Shown piece after piece: positions 62,273 to 64,000 of a stretch of DNA of 64,000 bases (the stretch's first letter is position 1; every line of letters starts with the position of its first letter). The stretch comes from Oscillospiraceae bacterium (GTDB lineage Bacteria; Bacillota; Clostridia; Oscillospirales; Acutalibacteraceae): positions 28,103 through 92,102 of the forward strand of contig SVPV01000006.1 in NCBI GenBank assembly GCA_015065725.1, read 5' to 3'. The notes beneath the pieces are model-generated. The model saw only the letters and a list, made by a program, of their open reading frames with translations, did no database searches and was not told where the DNA came from. Position numbers and translations under genes: made by a program.

Positions 62273-63465
62273 TATTTATTTTCCTCGTAATCCTCGTAAA
62301 GTTTTTTGAAAGAAGGCAACGCTCTTTCAATCTGCTCTGTGGTAACGCAATATGCTATACGTACATAGCCTGGGAAACCGAAATCGTCACTAGGTACCAA
62401 CAAAAGCTCATACTTTTTAGCCCTTTCGCAAAAGGCGTAAGCATCAGACTCTAAGGCCTTCATAAATAAGTAAAATGCACCGTCGGGACGGGCTGTTTTA
62501 TATCCGTAGGACGAGAGCGTCTCTACTAGCAAGCGGCGGTTTTTATCATATATACTTACGTCGCTCACCTCGTCAATACACTCGCCTATTGTGTACTGTA
62601 AAAGACTTGGTGCACATACAAAGCCTAATGCTCTGCCTGCACCGCAAACGGCGGCAAATACATCGCGGCTGTCTTTTAATGTGGGATTTACAAACACATA
62701 TCCAATACGCTCACCTGGTAGAGATAATGATTTACTGTATGAATAGCAAACCACCGTATTATCATAAAAACACGGAATATACGGTACTTCTACACCGCCG
62801 TAAACAAGCTCACGGTAAGGCTCGTCGGCAATTATATAAATGTCACTACCAAATTCCTTTTGTTTCTCGTCTAAAAGCTGAGCTAAACTCTTTATAGTTT
62901 CTTTAGACATTACAACACCCGTAGGATTATTGGGTGAATTTACAATTATAGCCTTTGTTTTCTCGCTTATAGCGGCAGAAAGCTTATGAAAATCAATTTG
63001 GAAATCTTCCTCACGGCAAGGCACTACTTTAGCTACACCGCCTGCTTTACCGATAAATACCTTATATTCAGGGAAAAACGGTGCTAAAACAATAACCTCA
63101 TCACCCGCATTAAGAAGTGCATTTAAGGTAATAGTCAGCGATGCCGCCGCACCGCAGGTCATATATATGTAGTCGGCAGTAGCATCAACACCGAAACGTC
63201 TTTTAATAGATGCCGCAATAGTACTTCTAACACCCATATCACCTTGAGCAGAAGTATATCCGTGCAAAGCTACAGGGTCTTTATTATCAATTAAATCTTT
63301 CATAGTCTCGTTGATACGGGCAGGGGCGGGAATACTAGGATTTCCTATACTAAAGTCAAAAACGTTATCAGCACCAATTTCTGCCTTACGCTTTTTTGCA
63401 TACTCAAAAATTTCCCTTATAACCGAGCTTTTTTTACCAAGAGCCATCATTTCATTGTTTATCAT
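62272..63465 (-). CDS. PLP-dependent aminotransferase (aspartate/aromatic type)
   Basis: 397 residues, class I fold. NPNNPTG-type motif NSPNNPTGVV, IIADEPYRELVY, PLP lysine in SYSKSLSLPGERIGY and a C-terminal Arg in GYVRIAYC. As first gene of the aromatic operon it probably transaminates phenylpyruvate and hydroxyphenylpyruvate; aspartate aminotransferase is the alternative. Ribosome site GAGG 7 nt before the ATG. Confidence 0.88.
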   Translation of the reverse strand: MINNEMMALGKKSSVIREIFEYAKKRKAEIGADNVFDFSIGNPSIPAPARINETMKDLIDNKDPVALHGYTSAQGDMGVRSTIAASIKRRFGVDATADYIYMTCGAAASLTITLNALLNAGDEVIVLAPFFPEYKVFIGKAGGVAKVVPCREEDFQIDFHKLSAAISEKTKAIIVNSPNNPTGVVMSKETIKSLAQLLDEKQKEFGSDIYIIADEPYRELVYGGVEVPYIPCFYDNTVVCYSYSKSLSLPGERIGYVFVNPTLKDSRDVFAAVCGAGRALGFVCAPSLLQYTIGECIDEVSDVSIYDKNRRLLVETLSSYGYKTARPDGAFYLFMKALESDAYAFCERAKKYELLLVPSDDFGFPGYVRIAYCVTTEQIERALPSFKKLYEDYEENK

Positions 63466-63484
63466 ACCAATACCTCAACTAATT

Positions 63485-63540
63485 TTTTAAAATAAAAGCC
63501 CGTAGTCGATTTGTAAATACAAATACAACGACCACGGGCT
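63485..63540 (-). terminator. Attenuator terminator of the aromatic operon
   Basis: A 12-bp stem AGCCCGTGGTCG/CGACTACGGGCT (one G-U) at 63540-63497, with an internal ATTTGTA/TACAAAT hairpin in its loop, is followed by TTTTATTTT. It sits between the leader peptide and the first gene. Confidence 0.85.
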
Positions 63541-63567
63541 GTCTATACACAAAAAGAATTACGGCAA

Positions 63568-63645
63568 TTATCTTACCGAATTTTTAAGGGCGTTTAGGCA
63601 GTCCGTGCTTAAAAAGTAAAATCGATAACCACTTGTAAATAACAT
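63568..63645 (-). CDS. Putative leader peptide controlling the aromatic operon
   Basis: 25 codons starting ATG at 63645, with AAAGG just upstream. The first eleven residues read MLFTSGYRFYF: three Phe and two Tyr in nine positions, far above chance; the peptide ends in SVR and TAA at 63568. It is too short to be an enzyme. Stalling at the Phe/Tyr codons when charged tRNA is scarce would change folding of the RNA before the terminator, as in pheL of enteric bacteria. Confidence 0.7.
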   Translation of the reverse strand: MLFTSGYRFYFLSTDCLNALKNSVR

Positions 63646-63692
63646 ACCTTTCACCCTTTCAAAAAGTTAAACTTTAAAATCAATATGCTACA

Positions 63693-63721
63693 ATTTTACA
63701 CCATTTATATTGCCTTGTCAA
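63693..63721 (-). promoter_or_regulatory. Promoter of the aromatic operon
   Basis: TTGACA (63721-63716), 17-nt spacer, TAAAAT (63698-63693); start near 63686, giving a leader of about 220 nt. Confidence 0.8.
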
Positions 63722-63825
63722 GCCAAAACAACAGATTTTTCCGCTATTTATCAGCTTTTCAGCCATTTAAACAAATATTTTGTCGCTTTAAAGCGTTAAA
63801 GTAGAAAATTGCATAAAATTTATAG

Positions 63826-63854
63826 CAAAAAAACAACCCTTAAAAAAGGATTGC
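63826..63854 (-). terminator. Terminator of the rRNA operon
   Basis: GCAATCCTT/AAGGGTTGT stem (63854-63833) followed by TTTTTTT on the minus strand, about 70 nt past the 23S 3' end. Confidence 0.75.
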
Positions 63855-63924
63855 TTTTAAAATGCTTTATTGTTCGCACCTTCAAAACTGAACAAGAAGT
63901 GAAAAGAGTGAGGACACGAAAAAA

Positions 63925-64000
63925 TAGGTCAAGCCCTCGGTCTATTAGTACTGCCTAGCACACGTATCACTACGCTTACACTTGCAGCCTATCAACCCGG
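63925..64000 (-). rRNA. rrl: 23S ribosomal RNA, 3' end (partial)
   Basis: Read on the minus strand, GGTTGATAGGCTGCAAGTG, GTACTAATAGACCGAGGGC and TTGACC are the conserved 3' terminus of 23S rRNA. The rest lies beyond the right edge. The 70 nt to the terminator do not contain a 5S gene. Confidence 0.93.

Noticed and set aside
63784..63795. 12-bp palindrome CGCTTTAAAGCG
   Set aside because: AT-rich, lies between the rRNA terminator and the aromatic promoter, and has no loop or T-run; too short to call an operator.
1..64000. CRISPR array, prophage, insertion sequence, tRNA genes
   Set aside because: No regularly spaced repeats, no integrase or transposase, no phage genes and no tRNA cloverleaf were seen on either strand.

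Overview
The window looks like chromosome from an anaerobic, probably endospore-forming Clostridia-type Firmicute (Oscillospirales/Ruminococcaceae-like; this lineage is inferred, not proven). Reasons: moderately low GC, strong AGGAGG-type ribosome sites, a thrS T-box, L10- and L20-type ribosomal leaders, the sporulation genes yqfC, yqfD and ylbJ, a reverse rubrerythrin with a PerR-like regulator, Rex, and the anaerobe-associated GGGtGRT protein next to an Fe-S scaffold-like protein. Nothing looks like a prophage, plasmid, insertion sequence or CRISPR array. Gene content is housekeeping, so the interest lies in control elements, active-site losses and small repeats.

Layout, left to right. 0-0.65 kb: 5' part of infC with an attenuator leader. 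0.68-3.6 kb: a PfkB sugar kinase and a NagB-like protein, divergent from an AraC regulator. 3.67-13.6 kb: a nine-gene operon for the whole UMP pathway (pyrC-carA-carB-pyrK-pyrD-pyrF-pyrE-pyrB-pyrI). 13.7-16.3 kb: sporulation genes yqfD-yqfC and, divergently, ylbJ. 16.35-16.51 kb: a small terminal-inverted-repeat element. 16.8-18.3 kb: a PerR/rubrerythrin/flavin-reductase stress operon. 18.4-21.0 kb: rex, apgM, trhA. 21.0-22.1 kb: rplJ-rplL. 22.2-24.5 kb: thrS with T-box. 24.5-28.1 kb: manA, a SLOG protein, a structured repeat, and the GGGtGRT pair. 28.1-32.1 kb: dnaX-ybaB-recR-DUF896-dehydrogenase, with the SRP RNA upstream. 32.2-36.8 kb: envelope/nucleotide operon including galU and two zinc-finger membrane proteins. 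36.8-44.8 kb: yceD-rpmF, a radical SAM protein with der-plsY-gpsA, rpmB, gph, an MFS transporter, dCMP deaminase. 44.8-50.8 kb: birA, mnmE-mnmG-rsmG-noc. 50.9-51.9 kb: mrp. 51.9-63.7 kb: a long aromatic amino acid operon (aminotransferase, pheA, aroB, aroC, aroE-K fusion, aroQ, aroA, tyrA, DAHP synthase) running on into cysK, an ECF S-component and an EamA transporter. 63.8-64 kb: the 3' end of a 23S rRNA gene.

Most notable observations. (1) The aromatic operon has an apparent ribosome-mediated attenuator: a 25-codon leader peptide rich in Phe/Tyr codons followed by a strong terminator. (2) CarA in the pyr operon has lost the glutaminase Cys and His, suggesting an ammonia-dependent carbamoyl phosphate synthetase. 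(3) A 155-163 bp inverted-repeat element has a half copy that supplies the last codons of aroB. (4) A 103-nt hairpin element lies upstream of a SLOG gene. (5) mrp has a perfect palindrome just after its promoter, built from parS-like half-sites. (6) infC and the flavin reductase gene both appear to use non-standard AUC/AUU starts. All functional calls rest on motif recognition by eye; no database search was run.
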